NCBI RefSeq assembly: GCF_014655715.1
Contig: NZ_BNBM01000010.1
Location: 100,800-164,799 of the forward strand
Length of the DNA: 64,000 nucleotides
Direction of reading: 5' to 3'
Source: Streptomyces lanatus
Lineage (GTDB): Bacteria; Actinomycetota; Actinomycetes; Streptomycetales; Streptomycetaceae
Shown here: positions 7,903 to 15,127 of the stretch, one piece after another
Layout: every line of letters begins with the position of its first letter
Position numbering within the stretch: the first letter of the stretch is position 1
Translations under genes and position numbers: made by a program
Notes under the pieces: model-generated
What the model saw: the letters and a program-made list of their open reading frames with translations, nothing else
What the model was told of the DNA's origin: nothing
The model's database searches: none

Positions 7903-9258
7903 ATGTCTGCCGACACCGTCTCCGTCTCGGGATGGGGCCGCACCGCCCCCACCAACGCCCGTCTGATCCGCCCCAGGACGTACGAGGAAGCCGTGACGGC
8001 CGTCCGGGGCTGCGGGACCCGCGGGAGCATCCCGAGGGGCCTGGGGCGGGCCTACGGGGACGCGGCGCAGAACGCCGGCGGCACGGTGCTGGACATGACG
8101 GGCCTGGACCGTGTGCACGCGATCGACGCCGACAACGGCATCGTGCTGTGCGACGCGGGCGTCTCCCTGCACCGGCTGATCGAGGTGCTGCTCCCGCTCG
8201 GCTGGTTCGTACCGGTCACACCCGGCACCCGCCAGGTGACGGTCGGCGGCGCGATCGGCGCCGACATCCACGGCAAGAACCACCATGTGTCGGGCTCGTT
8301 CTCCCGCCATGTGCTGTCGCTCGAACTCCTCACCGCCGACGGTGAGATCCACACCGTGGGCCGTGACACGCCCCTGTTCGACGCGACCACCGGCGGCATG
8401 GGCCTGACCGGAGTGATCCTCACCGCGACGCTCCAGCTCCAGCCGGTGGAGACCTCGCTGATGACGGTCGACACGGAGCGCGCGCGGGACCTGGACGACC
8501 TCATGGCCCGCCTGACCGCCACGGACGACCACTACCGCTACTCGGTCGCGTGGATCGACCTGCTTGCGCGCGGCACGGCGACCGGGCGGGCCGTACTCAC
8601 CCGAGGCGACCACACACCACTGGAGGCGCTGCGCGAGGGCACACGCGCGCGTAGGGACCCGTTCGCCTTCCACCCCTCCCGCCTGCCCGCCCCGCCCTCC
8701 TTCCTCCCGGAAAGGCTCCTGAACCGCCGTGGCGTGGCCCTGTTCAACGAGCTCTGGTACCGCAAGGCCCCACGCGCGCGTACCGGCGAACTCCAGCGGC
8801 TCGCCGCCTTCTTCCACCCGCTGGACGGCGTGCCGCACTGGAACCGGATCTACGGCCGGGGCGGCTTCGTGCAGTACCAGTTCGTCGTCGGACACGGCCA
8901 GGAGGAGACCCTGCGCCGGATCGTGCGGCGCGTCTCCGAGCACCGCTGCCCGTCCTTCCTGGCGGTCCTCAAGCGCTTCGGTGACGCCGACCCGGGCTGG
9001 CTGTCCTTCCCCGTGCCCGGCTGGACGCTGGCCCTGGACATCCCCGCCGCCCTGCCCGGTCTCGGTGCCTTCCTGGACGCGCTCGACGAGGACGTGGCCA
9101 CCGCGGGCGGACGCGTCTACCTCGCCAAGGACTCCCGGCTGCGGCCCGAACTGCTCGCCGCGATGTACCCGCGTCTGGAGGAGTTCCGCGCCCTGCGCGC
9201 GGAGGTCGACCCGCGCGGGGTGTTCGTGTCGGACCTGGCCCGCCGTCTCTCCCTCTGA
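7903..9258 (+). CDS. dprE1: decaprenylphosphoryl-beta-D-ribose 2'-oxidase (DprE1-like flavoprotein)
   Basis: A 451-aa FAD-dependent oxidase with an N-terminal FAD_binding_4 domain (RGLGRAYGDAAQ at 45-56, PGTRQVTVGGAIGADIHGKN at 107-126) and a C-terminal substrate domain matching mycobacterial DprE1 closely (SFPVPGWTLALDIP at 368-381, AKDSR at 408-412, final DLARRL). DprE1 oxidises the 2'-OH of decaprenylphosphoryl ribose to the keto form, which DprE2 reduces to decaprenylphosphoryl arabinose. The lysine matching Mtb Lys418 is kept (409). The position of Mtb Cys387, the covalent target of benzothiazinones, is alanine (377). No signal peptide is present; mycobacterial DprE1 works in the periplasm-proximal pathway. 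DprE2 follows 28 bases downstream. Confidence 0.9.
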   Translation: MSADTVSVSGWGRTAPTNARLIRPRTYEEAVTAVRGCGTRGSIPRGLGRAYGDAAQNAGGTVLDMTGLDRVHAIDADNGIVLCDAGVSLHRLIEVLLPLGWFVPVTPGTRQVTVGGAIGADIHGKNHHVSGSFSRHVLSLELLTADGEIHTVGRDTPLFDATTGGMGLTGVILTATLQLQPVETSLMTVDTERARDLDDLMARLTATDDHYRYSVAWIDLLARGTATGRAVLTRGDHTPLEALREGTRARRDPFAFHPSRLPAPPSFLPERLLNRRGVALFNELWYRKAPRARTGELQRLAAFFHPLDGVPHWNRIYGRGGFVQYQFVVGHGQEETLRRIVRRVSEHRCPSFLAVLKRFGDADPGWLSFPVPGWTLALDIPAALPGLGAFLDALDEDVATAGGRVYLAKDSRLRPELLAAMYPRLEEFRALRAEVDPRGVFVSDLARRLSL

Positions 9259-9286
9259 CCCACCAGCCACGTCTCTAGGAGCTGTC

Positions 9287-10042
9287 GTGAAGGACGCCTT
9301 CGGCATCCCCCAGTCCCTGCTCGTCCTCGGCGGTACGTCCGAGATCGCGCTGGCCACCGCACGCCGCCTGATCGCGCGCCGCACCCGCACGGTCTGGCTG
9401 GCGGGCCGCCCGTCGCCCGCCCTGGAGCAGTCGGCGGCCGACCTGCGCGCCCTGGGGGCCGACGTACGTACGGTGGCCTTCGACGCGCTCGACCCCGAGT
9501 CCCACGAGACGGTGCTCGGCAAGGTCTTCGCGGAGGGCGACATCGACATGGTGCTGCTCGCCTTCGGCATCCTCGGCGACCAGGCGCGCGACGAGCGCGA
9601 GCCCCTGAACGCGGTACGGGTCGCGCAGACCAACTACACGGGCGCCGTGTCCGCCGCCCTGGTCGGCGCCGGCGCACTCCAGTCCCAGGGCCATGGCTCC
9701 CTGGTGGTCCTCTCCTCGGTCGCCGGCGAGCGGGCCCGCCGCGCCAACTTCATCTACGGCTCCAGCAAGGCCGGCCTCGACACCTTCACCCAGGGCCTCG
9801 GCGACGCCCTGCACGGCACCGGCGTCCACGTCATGGTCGTACGCCCCGGATTCGTACGCTCCAAAATGACCACCGACCTGGAAGAGGCTCCGCTGGCGAC
9901 CACCCCGGAGGCAGTGGCGACGGCGATCGAGCTCGGCCTGCGCCGCCGCTCGGAGACGGTGTGGGTCCCGGGCAGGCTCAGGCTGGTGATGTCAGCCCTG
10001 CGCCACGTACCGAGGAGTGTGTTCCGACGCCTGCCGGTCTAA
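9287..10042 (+). CDS. dprE2: decaprenylphosphoryl-2-keto-beta-D-erythropentose reductase (DprE2-like SDR)
   Basis: A 251-aa short-chain dehydrogenase/reductase. The N-terminal nucleotide site reads LVLGGTSEIALA, as in DprE2 proteins, followed by the catalytic serine region VVLSSVAG and the Tyr/Lys pair in YGSSKAGL. DprE2 uses NADH to reduce the 2-keto intermediate made by DprE1 to decaprenylphosphoryl arabinose. The GTG at 9287 is chosen because AGGAG lies five bases before it and coding similarity starts at KDAFGIPQSLLVLGG. It forms an operon with dprE1 and ends convergently 28 bases from a 2H phosphoesterase gene. Confidence 0.9.
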   Translation: MKDAFGIPQSLLVLGGTSEIALATARRLIARRTRTVWLAGRPSPALEQSAADLRALGADVRTVAFDALDPESHETVLGKVFAEGDIDMVLLAFGILGDQARDEREPLNAVRVAQTNYTGAVSAALVGAGALQSQGHGSLVVLSSVAGERARRANFIYGSSKAGLDTFTQGLGDALHGTGVHVMVVRPGFVRSKMTTDLEEAPLATTPEAVATAIELGLRRRSETVWVPGRLRLVMSALRHVPRSVFRRLPV

Positions 10043-10070
10043 GGACGGTCCAGGGACCGCGGGCAGCGCC

Positions 10071-10655
10071 CTACGGCACTTCTGTGGCCGCGCCCCAACG
10101 CTCCACATGACCGCCCTGCGGCGGCACCACCGATCCCCCGAACGCGAAGTCCCGCAACCTGCGCCACACCCCGTCCGCGCCCTGCTCATACAGAGCGAAC
10201 CCGGTGCAGGGCCAGCCCGCCTCATAATCGGCGAGCTCCTCGAAGGCACGGTCCATCGACTCCTCGTCGATGCCATGGGCGACCGTGACATGCGGGTGGT
10301 ACGGGAACTGCAGCTCACGAGCGACGGGCCCCGAGGCGTCCCGCACCTGCTTCTGCAACCAGGTGCACGCCTCGGCACCCTCGACGACCTGCACGAAGAC
10401 GACCGGCGACAGCGGCCGGAAGGTGCCCGTGCCGGACAGCCGCATCGGGAAGGGCCGCCCGGCGGCCGCGACCTCCACGAGATGCGCCTCGATCGCGGGC
10501 AGCAGCGAGGAGTCGACCTCGGTCGGCGGCAGCAGCGTGACATGCGTGGGGATGCCGTGAGCCGCGGCGTCGCCGAAGCCCGCGCGCCGCTCCTGGAGCA
10601 GGCTGCCGTGAGGCTCCGGGACCGCGATCGACACGCCGATCGTTACGGTCCCCAC
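10071..10655 (-). CDS. 2H phosphoesterase (2'-5' RNA ligase/cyclic phosphodiesterase family)
   Basis: A 194-aa protein with the two HxT motifs that define 2H phosphoesterases: HVTL in GIPTHVTLLPP near residue 40 and HVTV in YHPHVTVAHG near residue 127. Such enzymes act on 2',3'-cyclic or 2'-5' phosphodiester bonds in RNA or nucleotides; the substrate cannot be told from sequence. The GTG at 10655 is selected since AGGAG lies five bases before it and the protein begins GTVTIGVSIAVPEP, typical of the family. It lies downstream of trpS on the same strand, separated by 125 bases with an inverted repeat. Confidence 0.82.
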   Translation of the reverse strand: MGTVTIGVSIAVPEPHGSLLQERRAGFGDAAAHGIPTHVTLLPPTEVDSSLLPAIEAHLVEVAAAGRPFPMRLSGTGTFRPLSPVVFVQVVEGAEACTWLQKQVRDASGPVARELQFPYHPHVTVAHGIDEESMDRAFEELADYEAGWPCTGFALYEQGADGVWRRLRDFAFGGSVVPPQGGHVERWGAATEVP

Positions 10656-10684
10656 GTCGTCTCCTGTCGTCTGTTGGTGAGCAT

Positions 10685-10708
10685 GAGTGGCCGCCGTGGC
10701 AGCCACTC
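10685..10708. terminator. inverted repeat between trpS and 2H phosphoesterase gene
   Basis: GAGTGGC (10685-10691) pairs with GCCACTC (10702-10708) around a ten-base loop. It lies 73 bases after the trpS stop and 30 bases before the next start on the minus strand. It may be a terminator or an operator; no T tract is present. Confidence 0.35.
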
Positions 10709-10780
10709 GGCTATCGACTGTACGGCTACGGCCGGGCTGCGGGCAGGCGCAACCGTAGTGATATGCAGCGCTGTACGGGC

Positions 10781-11794
10781 TCAGTGCTTGGCGGGCAGGA
10801 AGCCCACCTTGTCGTACGCCTGGGAGAGCGTTTCCGCCGCGACCGCGCGCGCCTTCTCCGCGCCCTTGGCCAGGATCGAGTCCAACGTCTCCGGATCGTC
10901 CAGATACTGCTGGGTGCGCTCCCGGAACGGCGTCACGAACTCGACCATGACCTCGGCGAGGTCCGTCTTGAGCGCACCGTAGCCCTTGCCGTCGTACTTC
11001 TGCTCCAGTTCCGCGATTCCCGTCCCCGTGAGGGTCGAGTAGATGGTGAGCAGGTTGCTGACGCCCGGCTTCTCCGCGGCGTCGTAGCGGATGACGGTGT
11101 CGGTGTCGGTGACCGCGCTCTTGACCTTCTTGGCCGTGGCCTTGGGCTCGTCGAGGAGGTTGATGAGGCCCTTCGGCGTGGACGCCGACTTGCTCATCTT
11201 GATCGACGGGTCCTGAAGGTCGTAGATCTTCGCCGTCTCCTTGAGGATGTACGGCTTCGGGACGGTGAAGGTCTGGCCGAAACGGCCGTTGAAGCGCTCG
11301 GCGAGGTCGCGGGTGAGCTCGATGTGCTGGCGCTGGTCCTCGCCGACCGGGACCTCGTTGGCCTGGTACAGCAGGATGTCCGCGACCTGGAGGATCGGGT
11401 ACGTGAACAGGCCGACGGAGGCCCGGTCGGCACCCTGCTTGGCGGACTTGTCCTTGAACTGGGTCATGCGGGAGGCCTCGCCGAAGCCGGTGAGGCAGTT
11501 CATGATCCAGGCGAGCTGGGCGTGCTCGGGGACATGGCTCTGGACGAAGAGCGTGCAGCGCTCGGGGTCGAGACCGGCGGCGAGGAGCTGGGCGGCGGCG
11601 AGCCGGGTGTTGGCGCGCAGCTCGGCCGGGTCCTGCGGGATCGTGATCGCGTGCAGGTCGACGACCATGTAGAACGCGTCGTGGGTCTCCTGCAGAGCCA
11701 CCCACTGGCGGACGGCGCCGAGGTAGTTGCCGAGGTGGAACGAGCCTGCGGTGGGCTGGATTCCGGAGAGCACGCGGGGTCGGTCAGAGGCCAT
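10781..11794 (-). CDS. trpS: tryptophanyl-tRNA synthetase
   Basis: A 337-aa class I aminoacyl-tRNA synthetase that charges tRNA-Trp. It opens with RVLSGIQPTAGSFHLGNYLG, containing the HIGH-type motif (HLGN), and carries MSKS in IKMSKSAST further on, the KMSKS loop. The length matches bacterial TrpRS. The frame is open 68 codons upstream, but the start at 11794 is where family similarity begins and it has a GGTGA-like site. The gene is divergent from the ECF sigma gene; only about 90 bases separate them, containing the sigma promoter. No T-box leader is visible. Confidence 0.96.
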   Translation of the reverse strand: MASDRPRVLSGIQPTAGSFHLGNYLGAVRQWVALQETHDAFYMVVDLHAITIPQDPAELRANTRLAAAQLLAAGLDPERCTLFVQSHVPEHAQLAWIMNCLTGFGEASRMTQFKDKSAKQGADRASVGLFTYPILQVADILLYQANEVPVGEDQRQHIELTRDLAERFNGRFGQTFTVPKPYILKETAKIYDLQDPSIKMSKSASTPKGLINLLDEPKATAKKVKSAVTDTDTVIRYDAAEKPGVSNLLTIYSTLTGTGIAELEQKYDGKGYGALKTDLAEVMVEFVTPFRERTQQYLDDPETLDSILAKGAEKARAVAAETLSQAYDKVGFLPAKH

Positions 11795-11848
11795 GCTCAC
11801 CATTCTCTCAGGTCTCGGGGTCCGGTCCGGAACTGGTGGGAAACAGAT

Positions 11849-11875
11849 GGGAACCGATCCGTCTTCCGCGGTGTA
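11849..11875 (+). promoter_or_regulatory. ECF-type promoter of the sigma factor gene (autoregulatory)
   Basis: GGGAACC (11849-11855), 13 bases, then CGGTGTA (11869-11875). This is the GGAAC ... CGTnnA layout used by ECF sigma factors. The same two boxes with the same 13-base spacing recur at 13532-13558 before the paralogous membrane genes. The predicted transcript start falls at or next to the GTG at 11884, so the sigma mRNA may be leaderless. Confidence 0.75.
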
Positions 11876-11883
11876 ACAAGAGT

Positions 11884-12486
11884 GTGAGAACGCGGGAGGG
11901 GGGCCGCATCGTCGATGAGGCCGCGGTGATCGCACGCGTACGCGCCGGGGAGCCGGAGGCGTATGCGCAGCTGGTGCGGGCCCATACGGGCATCGCACTC
12001 AGGGCGGCCACCGCGCTCGGGGCGGGTGCGGACGCGGAGGACGTGGTGCAGCAGGCCTTCGTCAAGGCGTACTGCTCGCTGGGCCGGTTCAAGGACGGCT
12101 CGGCGTTCAAGCCATGGCTGCTGGCGATCGTGACCAATGAGACGAGGAACACAGTGCGTACGGCGGCCCGCCAGCGCACCCTCGCCGGGCGCGAGGCGGC
12201 GTTCGTGGAGGCCGAGCCGCTGATACCGGAATCGGCGGACCCGGCGGTGGCCGCGCTGGAGATAGAGCGCCGTGCCGCGCTCCAGGCCGCCCTGGAGAAG
12301 CTGAGCGAGGAGCACCGCCTGGTCGTCACCTACCGCTATCTCCTGGAAATGGACGAGTCCGAGACGGCCCAGGCCCTGGGCTGGCCCCGGGGCACGGTGA
12401 AATCCCGGCTGAACCGCGCCCTGCGGAAGCTGGGCCGACTGCTGCCGGACTTCGAGCCTCGGGAAGGGGGTGATGAGCGTGAGTGA
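11884..12486 (+). CDS. ECF-subfamily RNA polymerase sigma factor
   Basis: A 200-aa sigma-70 family group IV factor. Region 2 is seen in AYAQLVRAHTGIALRAA and AEDVVQQAFVKAYCSLGRF; region 4 in LSEEHRLVVTYRYLLEMDE plus the helix-turn-helix ETAQALGWPRGTVKSRLNRA. It directs core polymerase to GGAAC/CGTGTA-type promoters. The GTG at 11884 is used because the promoter boxes place transcription start there; a longer frame from 11836 would run through the promoter, and a good GGGAGGGGGG site lies further in but without a normal start codon. The anti-sigma gene overlaps its end by 14 bases, so the two are co-translated. Confidence 0.88.
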   Translation: MRTREGGRIVDEAAVIARVRAGEPEAYAQLVRAHTGIALRAATALGAGADAEDVVQQAFVKAYCSLGRFKDGSAFKPWLLAIVTNETRNTVRTAARQRTLAGREAAFVEAEPLIPESADPAVAALEIERRAALQAALEKLSEEHRLVVTYRYLLEMDESETAQALGWPRGTVKSRLNRALRKLGRLLPDFEPREGGDERE

Positions 12487-13498
12487 CGGACACCAGCCCT
12501 ACGACGATGACGGCCGGGGGGCGTACGAGAGCGACGGACCGCAGGCGTACGGGCGTGAGCGCGCCGGGGGCGGCGAAGGCACCGATCGGCAAGGTGGGCG
12601 CGTCGGCGGCGGACGCGCCGGTGATCAGGGGCGACGTGGCGATCCGGCAGGGCTGGCCGAGGAGCTGCGGGCGCTCGGGCGCTCCCTCGACACGCCGGAT
12701 GCGGCGCACGCGGCGGACGGCGCCGAGACGATGGTCGAGCGGGTGCTGGGCCGGCTTCTCGCCGAGCAGGTGCCCGTACCGGTGGCCGAGCCGCCGGGTG
12801 CGGCCGAGCGACTACGGGCGGTGCGGCGCTGGACACGGGTCCGGTGGCGTTCGCTGACGGCTGCGCTGTGCGGCCTGTTGACGGTGCTCGTGCTCACGCC
12901 CCCGGTGCGGGCGGCGGTCTTCGACTGGTTCGACTTCGCCGGGGTCGAGGTGCGGTACGACCCGTCGGCGGTGCCGTCACCGGGTGCCGAGGTCCCCGGC
13001 TGCGGCCACTCGATGTCGCTCGCCCAGGCCGAGCGCCGGGCCCGCTTCGAACCACTGGTCCCGCGGGAGCTCGGTGCACCGGACACCGTGGCGGTGACGG
13101 GTGAGCCACAGGGACGGTCCGTGGTCAGCCTGTGCTGGCGCGAGGACGGGCGCACGATACGGCTGGACGAGCGCCGGGCGAGCCTCGACATCGGCTTCGC
13201 CAAGACGGTGCGCGAACCACCGGAGTGGATCTCGCCGGGCCCCGACGCGGCGGGCGGCGCCACCTCCGACCCGGCCCTGTGGTTCGCCCGACCCCACCTG
13301 CTGACGTTCTGGCTGGTGGACGGGAACGGAGACCGCTACACCCGCGAGGAGCGGACAGCCGGTCCCACGCTGCTGTGGACGCACAGAACGGAGCAGGGCG
13401 AGACCGTCACGCTGCGTTTGGAAGGGGTGGCGTCCAAGGAGCGGGCGATGGATGTCGCGCGGTCGGTCGAGGGGGCTTCCGGGGCGCTGTCGCGGTAG
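12473..13498 (+). CDS. single-pass transmembrane anti-sigma factor candidate
   Basis: A 341-aa protein whose ATG overlaps the sigma gene by 14 bases, with GGGAAGGGGG just before it. The N-terminal 120 residues are cytosolic: a low-complexity Asp/Gly/Arg-rich start, then a helical stretch (LAEELRALGRSLDTPDA at 61-77 and ETMVERVLGRLLAEQ). One membrane span lies at about 126-148 and the rest (150-341) is extracytoplasmic. This is the topology of ECF anti-sigma factors that hold the sigma at the membrane. It lacks the zinc-binding HxxxCxxC motif of the common ZAS group. Function is inferred from position and topology; no family was recognised in the outer domain. Confidence 0.7.
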   Translation: MSVSDGHQPYDDDGRGAYESDGPQAYGRERAGGGEGTDRQGGRVGGGRAGDQGRRGDPAGLAEELRALGRSLDTPDAAHAADGAETMVERVLGRLLAEQVPVPVAEPPGAAERLRAVRRWTRVRWRSLTAALCGLLTVLVLTPPVRAAVFDWFDFAGVEVRYDPSAVPSPGAEVPGCGHSMSLAQAERRARFEPLVPRELGAPDTVAVTGEPQGRSVVSLCWREDGRTIRLDERRASLDIGFAKTVREPPEWISPGPDAAGGATSDPALWFARPHLLTFWLVDGNGDRYTREERTAGPTLLWTHRTEQGETVTLRLEGVASKERAMDVARSVEGASGALSR

Positions 13499-13531
13499 TC
13501 GGCAGAGACCGGAAATTCGTGGGATCGGGAT

Positions 13532-13558
13532 GGGAACCCAGGTGGGTCGAGCGGTGTA
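13532..13558 (+). promoter_or_regulatory. second ECF-type promoter, before the paralogous membrane genes
   Basis: GGGAACC (13532-13538), 13 bases, CGGTGTA (13552-13558), identical in both boxes and in spacing to the promoter at 11849. The context (GATGGGAACC) also matches. It should make the two downstream genes members of this sigma factor's regulon. Confidence 0.75.
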
Positions 13559-13619
13559 CCAGAAGTGACAAGCGGCTCGGGGACGGGCCGCACGGGGATC
13601 GTTCGGGTTGGGGGTTCGG

Positions 13620-14366
13620 ATGTGCGGACATGAGATCGGCCGCTGGGGAGACGGGCGGCGCGGTTGGAGGGGCCGGTGTCGTGAACTCACGGCGCTGACC
13701 GGGGCGTTGACGGCGGCGCTGGCCCTGTTGCTGTGGGGCGCGGCAGCACCCGCGTCGGCCGGCGGCCCGACGAGCGTGCTCCTGGTCTCCCCGGAGAGCA
13801 CGGAGACAGCTTCGCTGTACTACTCCGACAAGGAGTACGGCGAGCTGGATCGGCTGCTCGGCACACCGGGCAGCGGCACCCGCACCAAGCCGCCCGAGGC
13901 CGGCCTGACCGCGGCCCGGCAGATCAATGTCACTTGGATGGTCCATGACGTGTCGCCGTGGCGCCTGGACCAGGTCTACCCGATGGACGACGGGAAGGAC
14001 GTCTGGATACACACGGCGGCGCACCTGGACAGCACGACGAACGGCACCTGGCACCGCAGCGAGCACCCCACCCGTCTGCGCGCTCTGCTCACGAAGCTGG
14101 GCCTGATGGGCAAGGCATCGTCCGAGGGGCATGCGGCGATCTTCCCGCCCTCGGACGAGGTGGCCGGATCGGACGACGATGCGCAGGAGGCATCCCCGGC
14201 CCGGCCGGGGTCAGGGTCGGATGACGGCACCGACTGGTGGTGGGCGCTGCCCGGCGCGGCGGCCGGAGCGGTGCTCGCACTGGTGCTGCGCCCCTTCGCC
14301 GCGCGACTGCCGATTGACCGTCTGCGGGGCGAGCCGGGACCGAGGCAGGAGCTGCGGGACGTATGA
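13620..14366 (+). CDS. secreted/membrane-anchored protein, first of two tandem paralogues
   Basis: A 248-aa protein of no family I recognise. It has a signal peptide (about residues 25-47, ending APASA), an outer domain with INVTWMVHDVSPWRLDQVY, an acidic/Ser-rich linker, a C-terminal membrane span (about 204-225) and a short cytosolic tail ending PRQELRDV. This is a type I topology with most of the protein outside. The next gene has the same plan, a matching ITVIWGLTGVGGW segment and a PRQEL tail, so the two are tandem duplicates. The gene is preceded by the second ECF promoter and a TTGGGGG site before ATG 13620. A role in sensing or protecting the envelope is only inferred from the sigma factor link. 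Confidence 0.72.
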   Translation: MCGHEIGRWGDGRRGWRGRCRELTALTGALTAALALLLWGAAAPASAGGPTSVLLVSPESTETASLYYSDKEYGELDRLLGTPGSGTRTKPPEAGLTAARQINVTWMVHDVSPWRLDQVYPMDDGKDVWIHTAAHLDSTTNGTWHRSEHPTRLRALLTKLGLMGKASSEGHAAIFPPSDEVAGSDDDAQEASPARPGSGSDDGTDWWWALPGAAAGAVLALVLRPFAARLPIDRLRGEPGPRQELRDV

Positions 14367-15103
14367 CGGCTGACCTGGGTGGACGACTGCGGCTCACCCT
14401 GCTCGCGTCGGTGGCGGTCGTGATCTCGGCGACGCTGGCTCTGTGGGGCTCGGCCACGACGGCCGCGGCCGTCCCGGCGCAGCAGCGGGACGTCCCCGAC
14501 GTGGCGATGGTCATCGCGGGCGGCACGGGGCAGACGAGGACACTGCGCTCCGGCGAGACGGCCTTCGCCGGGCTCTGGCAGCTGCTGGAGCCGATGTACG
14601 TGGGGACGCAGCGGGTGCCGGAGGACTGGGTCGAGGGGCGCCATCCGCCGATACGGATCACCGTGATCTGGGGACTGACGGGAGTCGGCGGCTGGCCACA
14701 GACACATCGGGCGCCGGGAGGGGATGTGGCCGTCCAGCGGCAGGACCAGCTCTTCGTGGCCGAGGACGGCACACCCTGGGTGCGTTCGGATCTGGCGCCG
14801 GACGTGGTGGACGACGACATCCGCTGGCATCGGGCCCCGCGCGCGGTCTTCGAGCGGCTGGACCAGGCTGGGCTGCTCGGTGATGCGGAGGATCAGCTCA
14901 CCGAGGGCGCCGGGAACAGGGCAGCCGGGGGCGCCTGGTCCGGCTCGGTGCCGGGTGATGCCGGGTGGGCGTTGGCGGGGCTGGCCGTCGGGGTCGCGGC
15001 CGGGGTGGGCGGGACGCTGTGGATACGCCGCGCGGCGGCCCGGCCGGAAGCCGGACCGCCGCGGGAGGAGCCACGACAGGAGTTGATCGATCTGGACCGG
15101 TGA
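14363..15103 (+). CDS. secreted/membrane-anchored protein, second of two tandem paralogues
   Basis: A 246-aa relative of the preceding protein, starting within an ATGA overlap. Signal peptide about residues 9-36 (ending TTAAAV), outer domain with IRITVIWGLTGVGGWPQTHR and EDGTPWVRSDLAPDVVDDDI, C-terminal membrane span about 201-221 (WALAGLAVGVAAGVGGTLWI) and tail PRQELIDLDR. The pair is likely co-translated and may form a heteromer. No enzymatic motif is seen. Transcription from the ECF promoter at 13532 is likely. Confidence 0.72.
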   Translation: MTADLGGRLRLTLLASVAVVISATLALWGSATTAAAVPAQQRDVPDVAMVIAGGTGQTRTLRSGETAFAGLWQLLEPMYVGTQRVPEDWVEGRHPPIRITVIWGLTGVGGWPQTHRAPGGDVAVQRQDQLFVAEDGTPWVRSDLAPDVVDDDIRWHRAPRAVFERLDQAGLLGDAEDQLTEGAGNRAAGGAWSGSVPGDAGWALAGLAVGVAAGVGGTLWIRRAAARPEAGPPREEPRQELIDLDR

Positions 15104-15127
15104 GGCCCTTGGCGATCGTGGTGGGCG

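Noticed and set aside
10046..10059. Hairpin CGGTCC/GGACCG between dprE2 and the 2H gene as a terminator
   Set aside because: The loop would be only two bases and there is no T tract, so it was not listed as a feature.
11749..11883. A T-box or other riboswitch before trpS
   Set aside because: The leader is short and shared with the divergent ECF promoter; no T-box sequence is present.
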